DNA of 64,000 nt, taken from positions 7,476-71,475 of the forward strand of contig NZ_JAHQUY010000005.1 of NCBI RefSeq assembly GCF_019052365.1. Reading direction: 5' to 3'. Position numbers and translations under genes: made by a program. A model generated the notes under the pieces. The model saw nothing but the letters and a program-made list of their open reading frames with translations, had not been told where the DNA came from and searched no databases. Below are positions 25,159 to 36,082 of the stretch, piece after piece (positions within the stretch are counted from its first letter, which is position 1; every line of letters starts with the position of its first letter). The stretch comes from Leyella stercorea (lineage in GTDB: Bacteria; Bacteroidota; Bacteroidia; Bacteroidales; Bacteroidaceae).

Positions 25159-25169
25159 GCAGATAATAG

Positions 25170-26825
25170 TTATTCTAACCTCTGCAGCGGCGCCTCTATT
25201 CGCAGCATCTCCTTCAGTTCTGTGCCAGCCGCCTTGCCTCGCCAGTTGAACACATCGTACTTGTCCTTCGGTCTTATTTCCTCGAACCATGCGAACTCCG
25301 GCAGCTTGTACTTCTCTGGTGGAATCTGCGTGATAGGATACATCGTTCCTACAGCCTTCGACGCCCATATCTTCTGCAACTTGCGTTCAGCCGACATGTA
25401 CATGCGTAGCGTGTCGGTCTCCATATAGTTGAGCTCTGAGAGCACGGAGTCCTTCTGGTTGGCGTTGTAGTAGAGCGACTTCACGTTGCCCGTTGCCTCG
25501 GCGCGTCGTATTGCTCCGTCGGTGAAGAACGCGTCCATGCGTTTCGATGAAATCTGGTTGAAGTGGTTCTTCTCGTCGCACTTCTCCACAGACAGCGCCT
25601 GCCCCACAATCTCAGCCTTGCGCACCGTCGAGTCGTTCATGTATACATGTATCACCTCGCCCAGCAGCTGTCTGCCGAGGTTCCACACTATCGGGTCGCG
25701 GTACATCGTCATGCACGAGTCTTGCGAGCTGAACACGAGCGAGTCGCACACAGCCTGCACGTCGTCGCGGTAGGCACGCACATGGTTGAAGGCGTGCACT
25801 TTGCGGTAAACCGAGTCGGTCTTGATGTTGAACGTGTAGAGCTTCAGCGAGTCGGCATGCACGTAGAGTGTGTCCTTCTGCGAGTAGTCGAGCATCAGCG
25901 CGCGCTTCGTAGCGTAGCCGTAGCCCGTCGTCTCGTTGTAGAACAGATGGTCGCAGCGCAGTTCGTTCTTGTTCTCCGTGTCGGTGTATATCACGTTGCC
26001 GAATCCTTCGTTCTGCTTCAGCTTGTCGTTGTGGAAGAGCGAGTCGCCGGTGATTGTTTTCTTGCCATCCACGATGGTAGAGCGTCCGAACAGTTGCGAC
26101 ATATTCGTCTTGCTGTTGGTGTAGGCGTCGGTAGTGTTGATGACGGTGCTCTTCGACTTGATTGTAGACGGACCCGTAACGTGAGCGATGCGGGTGCGTG
26201 TGTCGTAGTGGAGTGAGTCGGTGTTGATGATGTTCTCGCCGCTGCGCATGTGTACGTCGTAGAAGAACGCCGCCTTGCGTGTCGCGGTGTTGTACTCGCC
26301 CCAGTCGCTCACCAGCTCGTCCTTGCCGTCGATGAGTTTGCCGCCCTCGAAGAAATAGGCGTTGTCGTACAGACGGTCGTAGTCGAGCGAGTCTGTGTAG
26401 AGCGTCTGCGTGCGATGCTTAAGCACCACGTTGCGGCGTGCGTGCATCATCTGCTCCGCACCTATATAGTCGGCATAATCGCACTTGAGTGAGAGCGTAT
26501 CGCCCTGCTTGAAGTGCACGTGTCCGAACGCCTTTACCGAGTTTGCCTCCTGGAAGAAGTAGGCGCTGTCGCACCACAGCTGTGATCCGGCATGCGTGAA
26601 GTGTACCTTTCCACGCAGAATCTGTGCGTCGGGCACCGCGCCGTACATGTCGTAGGCGAGCTCGTCGGAGTGGACGAGATACACGCGTTCGTCGGTCTTC
26701 GGTCGCTTCCTCTTGCCCTTCGGCGCCGCAGAAGCCCATATCAGGCAGAAGCCAAAAAGGCATAGAACTGCTGCGAGAGCGGTTCTATGCCAGTTGTTCG
26801 TTATTGGGGATTGTCTTTTCTTCAT
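25170..26825 (-). CDS. OstA/LptA-like LPS transport protein
   Basis: Periplasmic or outer-membrane protein of 551 aa with repeated OstA/LptA beta-jellyroll strands. The N-terminus has a membrane anchor or signal peptide (TALAAVLCLFGFCLIWASAAPKGK). The first repeat (VYLVHSDELAYDMYGAVPDAQILRGKVHFTHAGSQLWCDSAYFF) has the OstA N-domain pattern in which G.V.....G..L.CD recurs; at least four such repeats follow. Length is several times that of E. coli LptA (about 185 aa), as usual for Bacteroidetes OstA-like proteins. It probably forms part of the LPS bridge fed by LptB (encoded in this window). The neighbours surA-like and ppiC-like genes encode outer-membrane assembly chaperones. Confidence 0.82.
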   Translation of the reverse strand: MKKRQSPITNNWHRTALAAVLCLFGFCLIWASAAPKGKRKRPKTDERVYLVHSDELAYDMYGAVPDAQILRGKVHFTHAGSQLWCDSAYFFQEANSVKAFGHVHFKQGDTLSLKCDYADYIGAEQMMHARRNVVLKHRTQTLYTDSLDYDRLYDNAYFFEGGKLIDGKDELVSDWGEYNTATRKAAFFYDVHMRSGENIINTDSLHYDTRTRIAHVTGPSTIKSKSTVINTTDAYTNSKTNMSQLFGRSTIVDGKKTITGDSLFHNDKLKQNEGFGNVIYTDTENKNELRCDHLFYNETTGYGYATKRALMLDYSQKDTLYVHADSLKLYTFNIKTDSVYRKVHAFNHVRAYRDDVQAVCDSLVFSSQDSCMTMYRDPIVWNLGRQLLGEVIHVYMNDSTVRKAEIVGQALSVEKCDEKNHFNQISSKRMDAFFTDGAIRRAEATGNVKSLYYNANQKDSVLSELNYMETDTLRMYMSAERKLQKIWASKAVGTMYPITQIPPEKYKLPEFAWFEEIRPKDKYDVFNWRGKAAGTELKEMLRIEAPLQRLE

Positions 26826-26828
26826 TAT

Positions 26829-26879
26829 TATTCTAAGCCTTTCTAAGCCTTTTAGGCGTTCTTAAGCCTTCCTGAGAGC
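26829..26879. repeat. Family B repeats after the surA-like gene
   Basis: Four or five TTAGAAAGGC/TTAAGAACGC units in the surA sense, filling the whole gap between its stop codon and the ostA-like start codon. Confidence 0.85.
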
Positions 26880-26880
26880 C

Positions 26881-28314
26881 TTATTTAACCCAGCCTTCGT
26901 ACTCGTACTTATAGTTCTTGTAGCGGTCCTGCATACGCACATAGGTGGTCTTTATCTTCTTCACCACCCAATTGTGCAGGAACTCGGCGCGCTGCTTCTG
27001 AAGCACTACGTTCTTCAGCACCTGGAAGTCTTCGTTGATAGTAGCGCGGTGAGCCGGTATGCGGTTCTTCAGCTTCACGATAGCCACAACGTTCTTGCCC
27101 TTCTCGTTCACCATTGTGAACGCGTCAGACACGTCGCCGACCTCCATGTTCTCCACTTTGCGAGCCACTTCCGTCGGCAGGTCCTTCATCTGGAACTTCG
27201 ATGTGCGGCCATCCTCACTGTTGAACGACATGAGACCGTGGTTGTTGCGTGTGTCTTTGTCGTCAGACATGTATGTAGCAGCCTCCTCGAACGCGAGCTT
27301 GTTGGCGCGTATGTCGGTAGCGAGCGAGTCGAGCTTCACGCGCATCGAGTCGGTAGCCTCTGGCGATACACGTGGGATGCGCAGGATGTGGCGCACCTTG
27401 ATCTTGTCGCCGCGCTTGTCGATAAGCTGTATGATGTGGAAACCATACTCCGACTCAACAATCTTCGACACGCGCTTCGGGTCGGTGAGGTTGAACGCAA
27501 CCGCAGCGAAGGCTGGGTCAAGCATACCGCGACCAACGTAGTCCATCTCGCCGCCCTGACGTGCAGAGCCTGGGTCTTCGGAGTAGAGGCGTGCGAGCGT
27601 TCCGAAAGAAGTCTCGCCGCTTGTGATGCGGTCGGTATATTCGCGCAGCTCGTTCTTCACGTGGTTGATTTCCTCCTGCGAAATCTTCGGCTGCTTTGTG
27701 ATTATCTCCACCTCTACCTGAGTTGGAACGAGCGGAATGCTGTCCTCTGGCAAGTTGTTGAAGTATTTGCGTACGTCAGCCGGCGTAACGGCGATGTCGC
27801 TCACGAGTTTCTCGCGCATCTGCTGTATGAGCTGGTTGTTGCGGAAGTCGTCGTGCAGCTGCTGGCGCATCTGCGTAACAGTCATCTTCTTGTATTCCTC
27901 CAGCTTCTCCTTAGAACCAGCCTGCTGTATCCAGCGGTTTATCTGCATCTCTATGTTCTGCGAAATCTCAGCCTCAGTAACGTTGATTGAGTCGATTTCA
28001 GCCTGATGGAGGAACAGCTTCTGCACAGCAATCTGCTCAGGAATGATATAGTCGGGGTCGCCGTTCCATGTCATACCCTCCATCTCGCCCTGGAGTTTCA
28101 TCATTTCCACGTCCGATTTGAGGATGGGCTGGTCGCCTACCACCCATATCACTTCGTCTACGATGCTGTGCTCTGGCACGCGCTCCTCGGTCTTGAGCGT
28201 GTCCTGCTTAAGCTCTGTGTCCGAACCGGCATAGCTGCCTGCGTTCGCACCGATGCCCACAAGCAGAGCCGCAGCGGCGAAAGTCGCCATTATAATGTTG
28301 CGTTGTTTTCTCAT
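26881..28314 (-). CDS. surA: SurA-like periplasmic chaperone / peptidyl-prolyl isomerase
   Basis: Periplasmic chaperone of 477 aa for outer-membrane protein folding. A signal peptide (ATFAAAALLVGIGANAGSYAG) is followed by a SurA N-terminal domain (about 50-200, VDEVIWVVGDQPILKSDVE with EQIAVQKLFLHQAEIDSI). Two parvulin PPIC domains come next: a clear one with LARLYSEDPGSARQGGEMDYVGRG and YGFHIIQLIDKRG, and a second, degenerate one starting IKVRHILRIPRVSPEATDS. This arrangement matches SurA. It is flanked by another PPIC protein upstream and the OstA-like protein downstream, together an outer-membrane biogenesis block. Confidence 0.88.
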   Translation of the reverse strand: MRKQRNIIMATFAAAALLVGIGANAGSYAGSDTELKQDTLKTEERVPEHSIVDEVIWVVGDQPILKSDVEMMKLQGEMEGMTWNGDPDYIIPEQIAVQKLFLHQAEIDSINVTEAEISQNIEMQINRWIQQAGSKEKLEEYKKMTVTQMRQQLHDDFRNNQLIQQMREKLVSDIAVTPADVRKYFNNLPEDSIPLVPTQVEVEIITKQPKISQEEINHVKNELREYTDRITSGETSFGTLARLYSEDPGSARQGGEMDYVGRGMLDPAFAAVAFNLTDPKRVSKIVESEYGFHIIQLIDKRGDKIKVRHILRIPRVSPEATDSMRVKLDSLATDIRANKLAFEEAATYMSDDKDTRNNHGLMSFNSEDGRTSKFQMKDLPTEVARKVENMEVGDVSDAFTMVNEKGKNVVAIVKLKNRIPAHRATINEDFQVLKNVVLQKQRAEFLHNWVVKKIKTTYVRMQDRYKNYKYEYEGWVK

Positions 28315-28374
28315 GTATATGTATATATTATAATATGTATAGTGTGTAGAGGGCGCGCCAGCACCCTCCGACGA

Positions 28375-29799
28375 TTAGTGCTTGTTAACGGTGCTGAGCA
28401 CATCCTTGTTCACTACGACCGTGTAGCGCTTGCGCAGAGCTTCAATCCACGCCTTCTCGAGCTGCTCCTGATAGTCGGCAACAACCAGTTCGCGCACGTC
28501 GTTGTATGTCTTCGGAGCCTTCAGCTTCTCGCCGTATGTAGCCGAGATGGGGAAGTCTTTCACGTCAGCCACAGTAGTGTCCTTAGCAAACACCACCTTG
28601 TCAATGAGCGCGTTGTCGCCCTCGCGGAAGATGCCCTTTACGACCTTGATGCGTATTGTAGAGTCGTTGAACTCCTTGCGCAGACGCTCAGCCCATTTTT
28701 CGAACGGAATGTTCTTCAGCGACTTCTTCACAGCCTCTACGTCGCCATCCTGCTTCACCCAGTAGGCGATGCCCTTGAAGCGCGGCTGTTCCCACTTGTA
28801 GCGCTTGCGATTCTTCTTGAAGTAAGCTGCGAGACCCTTCTCGTCCTTCGCTGCCTTGTCCCACACCGTGCGGTTAGAGATTTCGTAGAGCAACAGTCCG
28901 TCGTGATACTCGCGGATGAGGTTCTTCAGAGCCGGGTCGGCAGCCGCCATCTCGTCGGCGCGACGGTTGAGTATGTCCTCCGGTGTGCACTGCGGAACGG
29001 AGTGCTTTGCTATAGAGTCGATGTTCTGCGAGATGATTCGCTCGCGCAGTCCGCGGCTTTCTATGAAGCGGTGGATGTCGGCGCGAACCGTATCGTAGGG
29101 GAAGAAGTTCTGCTTTGCTTCGACCTTAATGATGTGATAGCCGAACGGTGAGAGGATCGGCTTTGATATCTCGCCCGGCTTCATTGCGAAGATGGCGTCC
29201 TCAAACTCCTTCACCATATATCCGCGCTGCACCCAAGAGAGGTCGCCGCCGCGGCGTGCCGAACCCTTGTCGTCTGAGCAGCGCTGTGCAAGCTCAGCGA
29301 AATCGGCACCCTTGATGAGTGCGTTGTATATTGAGTCGGCACGTACGAGTGCTGAGTCGCTCTGTGCCTTTGTTGCGTTCTGCTTCAGTGAGACGAGTAT
29401 GTGGCGCGGGCGAACCAGTCCGCCGTTCCCGTCGATGCGTTTGCGTGTGTCTTCGTAGATGGTGCGTGCCTCGCGCTCTACGTCGTTGTCGTTGATGAAA
29501 GAAGGGCGTATCTGCTGGTCGCGGTACATGCGGAACTCGTCGCGGAAAGCCTTTGTGGTGTCGATGCCAGCCTCTTCAGCTGCCATCACCTTCAGTTTGT
29601 AGTTCACAAACAGGTCGATATATTCGTCCACGCTCTTCTTGTCGACAACGGTTTCAGAGTTGTTTTTGTTGTACGAGTATTCGAACTCCGAGCGCGGCAC
29701 AGCCTTTCCGTTTATAGTCATGATAGTTGGGTCGGCTGTCTGTGCCGATGCTGTGGTTGCTGCCACGAGCAGTGCTACCAACAATGATTTTACCTTCAT
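28375..29799 (-). CDS. PPIC-type peptidyl-prolyl isomerase, periplasmic
   Basis: Periplasmic parvulin-type foldase of 474 aa. The start was set at MKVKSLLVALLVAATTASAQ, a proper signal peptide; the longer frame upstream crosses the guaB terminator. One parvulin domain is clear at about 120-230 (VRPRHILVSLKQ, AQRCSDDKGSARRGGDLSWVQRGYM, SPFGYHIIKVEAKQNF). The C-terminal 240 residues have further helical repeats rich in Lys/Glu with a second PPIC-like stretch (GLAAYFKKNRKRYKWEQPRFKG), as in PpiD-like proteins. It precedes the surA-like gene by 60 bp on the same strand. Confidence 0.85.
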   Translation of the reverse strand: MKVKSLLVALLVAATTASAQTADPTIMTINGKAVPRSEFEYSYNKNNSETVVDKKSVDEYIDLFVNYKLKVMAAEEAGIDTTKAFRDEFRMYRDQQIRPSFINDNDVEREARTIYEDTRKRIDGNGGLVRPRHILVSLKQNATKAQSDSALVRADSIYNALIKGADFAELAQRCSDDKGSARRGGDLSWVQRGYMVKEFEDAIFAMKPGEISKPILSPFGYHIIKVEAKQNFFPYDTVRADIHRFIESRGLRERIISQNIDSIAKHSVPQCTPEDILNRRADEMAAADPALKNLIREYHDGLLLYEISNRTVWDKAAKDEKGLAAYFKKNRKRYKWEQPRFKGIAYWVKQDGDVEAVKKSLKNIPFEKWAERLRKEFNDSTIRIKVVKGIFREGDNALIDKVVFAKDTTVADVKDFPISATYGEKLKAPKTYNDVRELVVADYQEQLEKAWIEALRKRYTVVVNKDVLSTVNKH

Positions 29800-29865
29800 T
29801 TTTTCTTTTGGTGTTTGTTTATTGGGGCTTTCTCCCCACGTTTCTTGTATATTTGAATTGGCTTG

Positions 29866-29925
29866 AAAACCCAATAACTACACGGCTGGAGATGCTTTCG
29901 CACCTCAAGCCGTGTGGTTGTTGGG
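29866..29925 (-). terminator. Terminator of guaB
   Basis: Long imperfect hairpin, outer 18-bp stem (29870-29887 with 29908-29925, several G-T pairs), inner stem around a TTTC loop, then GGGTTTT on the minus strand. It lies between guaB and the PPIC gene, so the downstream genes depend on read-through or another promoter. Confidence 0.75.
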
Positions 29926-29949
29926 CTTTCTTTCAGTGTTCAATATTTA

Positions 29950-31485
<1,536 letters not shown>

Positions 31486-31565
31486 TTAAACACGATTTAT
31501 TTTCTGCGTTAATGCTAATTAACGGAATTTGAGCGGAGTTGTGTTGGTTAGGGGTGTGGTTAGTT

Positions 31566-31700
31566 AGGGGGTGCAGTTGTCTCAACTGCACCAACCGAAT
31601 TGAAATACTATCAAATATATTTGGTGCAGTTGAGACAACTGCACCCCCTAAAAGCACCCCCTGAAAGCACCTCCTGAAAGCACCTCCTGAAAGCACCCCC
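31566..31700. repeat. Palindromic GGTGCAGTTG pair (family F) and 13-bp tandem repeats
   Basis: Two 23-nt hairpins (10-bp stem GGTGCAGTTG) at 31570-31592 and 31623-31645, themselves in inverted orientation with matching C/G flanks, followed by four 13-bp units TCCTGAAAGCACC at about 31650-31700. They fill the gap between recQ and guaB. The stem base pair C-G of the family F copies at 10983-11051 is G-C here. Confidence 0.88.
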
Positions 31701-31709
31701 CTAACAGTG

Positions 31710-33881
31710 TTAGTTGGCTTGTTCTGAAAGGAACTTGATGCGCACGAGGCGTATTTCGTTTTCTTCGTAGTCGCCGAGTTCGTCGAGTGCGGTGTCGATA
31801 TCGTCGGTGTCCGATTCGCGGAAGTACTCGTAGATATCGTCAATCTGGTCTTCGTCCATCACGTCTTCGAGGAAGTAGTCGATGTTGAGTTTTGTTCCGC
31901 TGTAGACGATGGCATCGAGGTCGTTGAGAAGGTCCTCGAAGTCGAGTCCGAGTGCCGAGGCGATGTCGTCGAGCGGCATGCGACGGTCGAGATACTGTAT
32001 TATCTTCACCTTCTTCATAGAGTCCTTCGCCACGGTGCGTACGAACAACTCCTCGGGGCGTTCTATCTCGTTGTCCTTGCAGTACTGGCTGATAAGCTCG
32101 CAGAACGGCTTGCCGTAGCGGTTCGCCTTGCCTACGCCGATGCCCTGAATGTTGCGCAGTTCCTCAATCTTCACGGGGTACATCGTAGCCATCTGTTCGA
32201 GCGACACGTCCTGGAATATGACGTATGCCGGCAGGTTCTGCTTGCGTGCCGTTTTCTTTCTGAGGTCAACGAGCATGTTGTAGAGCGTAGGGTCGAGCGC
32301 CGAAGCTGTTGCCTCGCCGCCTTCGTCCTCTGTGTCGGAGAAGTCGGTGTCCTCTACGTATGTGAATGGCGTAGGGTTCTTCACGTAGCTCTTGCCCGCC
32401 GCCGTCACCTTCAGCAGTCCGTAGCTCTCTATGTCCTTATGAATGTAGCCCGCAATCATTCCCTGACGAATTACGGGGTTCCATATCTTCGCCGGCATGT
32501 CCTCGCCAGCACCGAAGTCTTCGAGCTGCTCGTGGTGATGGCTCACGATGTCGTCGGTTGCGCGTCCCTTCACGAAGTCGACGATATAGTCCTGTCGGAA
32601 CGCCTCCTTCACGGCGATGATAGCCTTCAGCACTATCAGCAGCGCCTCCTTGCCGTCGCGCTGCACCTTCGGATGCAGACAGTTGTCGCAGTTGCCGCAA
32701 TTCTCGTGCGGATAATCCTCGCCGAAGTAGTGCAGCAGCACCTTGCGTCTGCACACCGATGTCTCGGCGTATGCGGCAGTCTCCTGCAGCAGCTGCTTGC
32801 CTATGTCCTGCTCAGCCACGGGCTTGCCCTCCATGAACTTCTCCAGCTTCTGCAAGTCTTTGTAAGCATAGAATGCTATGCATATACCCTCGCCGCCGTC
32901 GCGTCCTGCGCGACCCGTTTCCTGATAATATCCCTCAAGACTCTTCGGTATGTCGTAGTGTATGACGAAGCGCACATCGGGTTTGTCGATGCCCATGCCG
33001 AAGGCTATGGTAGCCACGATGACGTCGATGCGCTCCATGAGGAAGTCGTCCTGCGTCTGCGAGCGTGTAGCCGAGTCGAGGCCGGCGTGATAAGCCGCCG
33101 CCTTTATGTCGTTGGCTTTCAGCACGGCAGCCAGTTCCTCCACCTTCTTGCGCGAGATGCAGTAGATGATGCCGCTCTTGCCAGGGTGTTGTTTGATGAA
33201 TTTAATAATCTGCTTGTCGATGTCGTTCGTCTTCTGTCTCACCTCATAATAAAGGTTAGCGCGGTTGAACGAGCTCTTGAATTCCTTCGCGTCGGCTATG
33301 CCCAGACTCTTCTTTATGTCCATGCGCACCTTGTCGGTGGCTGTAGCCGTGAGCGCTATGACCGGAGCTGCGCCAATCTTGTTTATCGTAGGGCGTATGT
33401 TGCGGTATTCGGGGCGGAAGTCGTGACCCCACTCCGATATACAGTGCGCCTCGTCGATGGCGTAGAACGAAATCTTGAACGAACGGAAGAACTCCAGGTT
33501 GTCCTCTTTGTTGAGCGACTCCGGCGCCACATAAAGCAGTTTTGTGCGGCCCTCGTGCACATCCTTGTACACCTGATTGATGGCAGCGCGGTTGAGCGAC
33601 GAGTTCAGATAGTGAGCCACGCCGGTTTCCTCGCTGAGTCCGTTCACTACATCCACTTGGTTCTTCATCAGTGCGATGAGCGGCGACACCACGATTGCCG
33701 TGCCTTCCATGATGAGCGACGGCAGCTGGTAGCACAAGCTCTTGCCTCCGCCTGTAGGCATGAGCACGAATGTGTCATTGCCTTCAAGCAGATTGCGTAT
33801 TATTGCTTCTTGGTCGCCCTTGAACGAGTCGAACCCGAAGTGGTGTTTCAGTTGTTCGTTGAGGTTGATTGTCCCAGTCAT
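31710..33881 (-). CDS. recQ: ATP-dependent DNA helicase RecQ
   Basis: 3'-5' DNA helicase of 723 aa in recombination and repair. Motifs in order: FKGDQEAI (motif 0), LMPTGGGKSLCYQLP (I, Walker A), SPLIALMKNQV (Ia), YAIDEAHCISEWGHDFRPEY (II with the aromatic-rich loop), ALTATATDKV (III), GIIYCISRKKVEELA (IV), VATIAFGMGIDKPDVRFVIHYDIPKSLEGYYQETGRAGRDG (V-VI). The zinc-binding Cys cluster is CRRKVLLHYFGED followed by CGNCDNC. An RQC winged helix and an HRDC domain (KQNLPAYVIFQDVSLEQMATMYP) follow, then an acidic tail of about 100 residues. The gene follows clpX at 35 bp. Confidence 0.94.
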   Translation of the reverse strand: MTGTINLNEQLKHHFGFDSFKGDQEAIIRNLLEGNDTFVLMPTGGGKSLCYQLPSLIMEGTAIVVSPLIALMKNQVDVVNGLSEETGVAHYLNSSLNRAAINQVYKDVHEGRTKLLYVAPESLNKEDNLEFFRSFKISFYAIDEAHCISEWGHDFRPEYRNIRPTINKIGAAPVIALTATATDKVRMDIKKSLGIADAKEFKSSFNRANLYYEVRQKTNDIDKQIIKFIKQHPGKSGIIYCISRKKVEELAAVLKANDIKAAAYHAGLDSATRSQTQDDFLMERIDVIVATIAFGMGIDKPDVRFVIHYDIPKSLEGYYQETGRAGRDGGEGICIAFYAYKDLQKLEKFMEGKPVAEQDIGKQLLQETAAYAETSVCRRKVLLHYFGEDYPHENCGNCDNCLHPKVQRDGKEALLIVLKAIIAVKEAFRQDYIVDFVKGRATDDIVSHHHEQLEDFGAGEDMPAKIWNPVIRQGMIAGYIHKDIESYGLLKVTAAGKSYVKNPTPFTYVEDTDFSDTEDEGGEATASALDPTLYNMLVDLRKKTARKQNLPAYVIFQDVSLEQMATMYPVKIEELRNIQGIGVGKANRYGKPFCELISQYCKDNEIERPEELFVRTVAKDSMKKVKIIQYLDRRMPLDDIASALGLDFEDLLNDLDAIVYSGTKLNIDYFLEDVMDEDQIDDIYEYFRESDTDDIDTALDELGDYEENEIRLVRIKFLSEQAN

Positions 33882-33916
33882 AGTAAAAAGATTTGTCTAA
33901 GTGTATCTCGAAGCCA

Positions 33917-35152
33917 CTACTGGAGATTTGCCTTCTCCAGCTGTGCCTTTGCGTACTCCAGTGTTACGGTGAAGCTGTCGATGTTCTTGGTCGGAGCCTC
34001 GAACATAGCGTCCATCACGATCGACTCTACGATAGAGCGCAGTCCGCGTGCGCCGAGCTTGTACTCCACAGCCTTGTCTACGATGAAGTCGTATGTCTCG
34101 GGTGCGAACTCGAGCTTGATGCCGTCCATCTCGAAGAGCTTTGTGTACTGCTTTATGATAGAGTTCTTCGGCTCTACGAGGATGCGTCGCAGCGCTTCGC
34201 GGTCGAGCGGGTTGAGGTAGGTGAGCACCGGCAGACGGCCGATAATCTCGGGTATCAAGCCGAACGACTTCAAGTCCTGCGGCAGGATGTACTTCATGAG
34301 GTTGCCCTTGTCGATGTTGCGCACGTTCTGCACCGAGTTGAATCCCACCACGTGGGTGTTCAGACGCTGTGCAATCTTGCGCTCGATGCCGTCGAACGCA
34401 CCGCCGCAGATGAAGAGTATGTTGCGTGTGTCGACGTGTATATAGTCCTGGTCGGGGTGCTTGCGTCCGCCCTTTGGCGGCACGTTCACCATTGTTCCCT
34501 CGAGCAGCTTGAGCAGACCCTGCTGCACACCCTCGCCGCTCACGTCGCGCGTGATGCTTGGGTTGTCGGCCTTGCGCGCAATCTTGTCAATCTCGTCGAT
34601 GAAGACGATGCCGCGCTGCGCCGCCTCCACGTTGTAGTCGGCTACCTGCAGCAGGCGCGAGAGAATGCTCTCCACGTCCTCGCCCACGTATCCCGCCTCT
34701 GTGAACACCGTTGCGTCTACGATGGTGAACGGCACCTTCAGCAGTTTTGCTATGGTGCGTGCGAGCAGCGTCTTGCCCGTACCGGTCGAGCCGACCATGA
34801 TGATGTTGCTCTTCTCTATCTCCACGCCGTCGTCCTCTGCACCTTCCGCGTGCTGCTGCAGACGCTTGTAGTGGTTGTATACGGCTACCGACAGATACTT
34901 CTTCGCATCGTCCTGACCGATGATATACTCGTCGAGATATTCCTTTATCTCTGTTGGTTTCGGCACGTCGTTGAGCGACACGTCGAATGCGCCCGAGTTC
35001 TTGCGCGTTCCCTCCGGTCCGAAGCCCGCTTCGAGCACAATCTGATAGGCCTGCTGCGCACACGAGTCGCAGATGAAGCCGTTCAGTCCGGTGATGAGGA
35101 AGTTTACGTCCTTCTCGCTTCTTCCGCAGAAGCTACATACTTTCTTTGGCAT
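33917..35152 (-). CDS. clpX: ClpX, ATPase subunit of the Clp protease
   Basis: Cytoplasmic AAA+ unfoldase of 411 aa that feeds substrates to ClpP. An N-terminal zinc-binding domain has [17 protein letters not shown] and CDSCAQQA. Walker A is [11 protein letters not shown], Walker [12 protein letters not shown], the pore loop GYVGED, and the sensor-2 arginine is in [11 protein letters not shown]. The ClpP-docking loop (IGF-type) appears as an IGR variant in [14 protein letters not shown]. It lies 21 bp after clpP and 35 bp before recQ, one probable operon. Confidence 0.96.
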   Translation of the reverse strand: MPKKVCSFCGRSEKDVNFLITGLNGFICDSCAQQAYQIVLEAGFGPEGTRKNSGAFDVSLNDVPKPTEIKEYLDEYIIGQDDAKKYLSVAVYNHYKRLQQHAEGAEDDGVEIEKSNIIMVGSTGTGKTLLARTIAKLLKVPFTIVDATVFTEAGYVGEDVESILSRLLQVADYNVEAAQRGIVFIDEIDKIARKADNPSITRDVSGEGVQQGLLKLLEGTMVNVPPKGGRKHPDQDYIHVDTRNILFICGGAFDGIERKIAQRLNTHVVGFNSVQNVRNIDKGNLMKYILPQDLKSFGLIPEIIGRLPVLTYLNPLDREALRRILVEPKNSIIKQYTKLFEMDGIKLEFAPETYDFIVDKAVEYKLGARGLRSIVESIVMDAMFEAPTKNIDSFTVTLEYAKAQLEKANLQ

Positions 35153-35173
35153 TTTTCTTCTTTTCTCTTCTCT

Positions 35174-35839
35174 TTACTTCTTGCGTATCATTACTTGGTC
35201 GATCATTCCGTACTCCTTAGCCTCCTCGGCTGTCATCCAGTAGTTGCGGTCGGAGTCTGCCCACACCTTGTCGAACGGTGTGTGCGAGTGTTCGGAGATG
35301 ATGGTGTAGAGTTCTTTCTTGAACTTCTGTATCTCGCGTGCTTCGATCTCGATGTCCGAAGCCTGACCCTGCACGCCGCCGAGCGGCTGGTGAATCATCA
35401 CGCGGCTATGCTTCAGCGCCGAGCGCTTGCCTTCCTGACCTGCCACGAGCAGCACCGCAGCCATCGAAGCCGCCATGCCCGTACACATCGTAGCCACGTC
35501 GGAGGTGATGAACTGCATGGTGTCGTAGATGCCGAGACCTGCTGTCACGCTACCGCCGGGAGAGTTGATGTATATAGAGATGTCCTTGCCCGGGTCTACA
35601 GAGTCGAGGTAGAGCAGCTGCGCCGAGAGCGTGTTGGCTGTATAGTCGTTGATTTCGGTGCCGAGGAAGATGATGCGGTCCATCATCAAGCGCGAGAACA
35701 CGTCCATCTGTGTCACGTTGAGCTGGCGCTCCTCAAGGATATACGGGTTGAGGTACTGCGCCTGAGCCTTCATCACGTCGTCGAGCATCATGCCGTTAAT
35801 GCCGAGTCTACTTGTTGCGAATTTTCTAAAATCGTTCAT
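35174..35839 (-). CDS. clpP: ClpP, proteolytic subunit of the Clp protease
   Basis: Self-compartmentalising serine protease of 221 aa. The catalytic triad is visible: Ser in TGMAASMAAVLLVAG, His in SRVMIHQPLGGVQG, Asp in the ERDRN-like segment WADSDRNYWMTAEEA. IYINSPGGSVTAGLGIYDTM forms the oxyanion region. The N-terminus has about 15 extra residues (MNDFRKFATSRLGING) that may be processed. It is the first gene of clpP-clpX-recQ; a -7 box lies at 35962-35969. The trigger factor gene, often upstream in this phylum, is not here but at 3134. Confidence 0.96.
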   Translation of the reverse strand: MNDFRKFATSRLGINGMMLDDVMKAQAQYLNPYILEERQLNVTQMDVFSRLMMDRIIFLGTEINDYTANTLSAQLLYLDSVDPGKDISIYINSPGGSVTAGLGIYDTMQFITSDVATMCTGMAASMAAVLLVAGQEGKRSALKHSRVMIHQPLGGVQGQASDIEIEAREIQKFKKELYTIISEHSHTPFDKVWADSDRNYWMTAEEAKEYGMIDQVMIRKK

Positions 35840-35961
35840 ATCTGTAAGTTTCGTTTTTTCTGAAGTTCTCTTCTGCTTCCAGTTCGTATACGCCGGCTTG
35901 CGCCAGCCGTATCTTATATATAATAATGTGTAGTTTTATATGTATGATATCGAAGCAGATA

Positions 35962-35969
35962 CAAAGATA
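35962..35969 (-). promoter_or_regulatory. -7 box of clpP promoter
   Basis: TATCTTTG on the minus strand, giving a leader of about 120 nt; -33 unclear. The divergent sigma unit has its -7 box 46 bp away. Confidence 0.5.
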
Positions 35970-36014
35970 CAAAAATGTATCGAACAGGGCGAATATTCTG
36001 AAGAAAAAATTTTG

Positions 36015-36022
36015 TAGCTTTG
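36015..36022 (+). promoter_or_regulatory. -7 box of the sigma-factor unit promoter
   Basis: TAGCTTTG, 60 nt before the start at 36083; no TTTG at -33, which may indicate a regulated promoter. Confidence 0.5.
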
Positions 36023-36082
36023 CAACTTATCGCTTTCATTATCAGTCAAACATACAGAAACAACTAAAAAATACGAACAGAT

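Noticed and set aside
32439..34220. Long plus-strand open frame (593 codons) opposite recQ and clpX
   Set aside because: It is the complement of well-conserved genes with GC-biased third positions; its product is Val/His/Leu-rich without any known motif.
33893..35863. Long plus-strand open frame (656 codons) opposite clpX and clpP
   Set aside because: Shadow of clpX/clpP codon bias; no domain, no promoter.
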